Source: Micromonospora sp. Llam0 (GTDB lineage: Bacteria > Actinomycetota > Actinomycetes > Mycobacteriales > Micromonosporaceae). From it: a stretch of DNA of 64,000 bases. The stretch covers positions 4,526,001-4,590,000 of the forward strand of contig NZ_RJJY01000001.1 in assembly GCF_003751085.1 (NCBI RefSeq), written 5' to 3'. The position numbers and the translations under genes are program-made. The first letter of the stretch is position 1. The number at the start of each line of letters is the position of its first letter. This document shows positions 61,998-64,000 of the stretch, one piece after another. The notes beneath the pieces were generated by a model, which was not told the DNA's origin, made no database searches, and saw only the letters and a program-made list of their open reading frames with translations.

Positions 61998-64000
<2,003 letters not shown>

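Overview
This window is high-GC actinomycete DNA. GTG and occasional TTG starts, ESX/WXG100 genes, a SARP-controlled type I PKS/NRPS cluster and an IdeR/DmdR-type iron box suggest Micromonosporaceae. This is inferred from style and gene content, not from a marker gene. I saw no rRNA, tRNA, CRISPR array or complete transposase gene.

Region 1 (1-22,250) is a type VII (ESX) secretion-associated polymorphic-toxin locus. On the minus strand it has four WXG100-like or YbaB-like small genes (16.8-18.4 kb) and one 3,245-codon ORF. That ORF has an N-terminal WXG-type domain, a membrane segment, a disordered linker, several zincin-like motifs and a C-terminal domain that looks like a GT-B glycosyltransferase. 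A small immunity-like gene is nested out of frame inside it. Downstream are a WD40 protein, an unknown protein, a membrane protein, a fusion of a WHH-nuclease-like domain with a SUKH immunity domain, an SseB-like protein and a mycosin-like protein lacking catalytic His and Ser. On the plus strand are an MmpS-like lipoprotein (3.4 kb) and three ESX-associated proteins (18.7-22.2 kb).

Region 2 (22.3-32.8 kb) is a minus-strand uptake and catabolism locus: a Fe(III)/AfuABC-type ABC transporter (ATPase, lipoprotein receptor, fused double permease), two isochorismatase-fold hydrolases, an M24 'pita-bread' hydrolase, two MFS carriers and a FadR/GntR regulator. Related operator-like sites lie upstream of the regulator and of the ATPase. 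The substrate is unknown.

Region 3 (32.9-36.3 kb) starts with an iron-box-controlled siderophore-interacting reductase. It continues with a small gene graveyard: a frameshifted LigD-polymerase remnant and a frameshifted secreted LamG remnant, separated by a ~340-bp element with IS200/IS605-like terminal palindromes. A DoxX-like protein and a TetR regulator follow.

Region 4 (36.5-64.0 kb, open at the right edge) is a biosynthetic cluster. It holds a DHA2 exporter, two KAS III-like enzymes, LuxR and SARP regulators, a type II thioesterase, an L-2,3-diaminopropionate pathway (SbnA-like and SbnB-like), a TauD/SyrP-like dioxygenase, a GNAT, an NTF2/SnoaL-like protein, a free-standing A-PCP with MbtH, a KAS III-FkbH-ACP cassette of the glyceryl-ACP/tetronate type, an FAD oxygenase and three type I PKS proteins. 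Two of the three PKS proteins have no acyltransferase domain; the third is a fully reducing KS-AT-DH-ER-KR-ACP module. Three matching SARP-type heptamer repeats (11-bp period) precede the first KAS III gene and both arms of the divergent PKS/diaminopropionate promoter. The predicted product is a PKS-NRPS hybrid combining a diaminopropionate-derived unit with a glycerate-derived C3 unit. I could not match it to a named compound.
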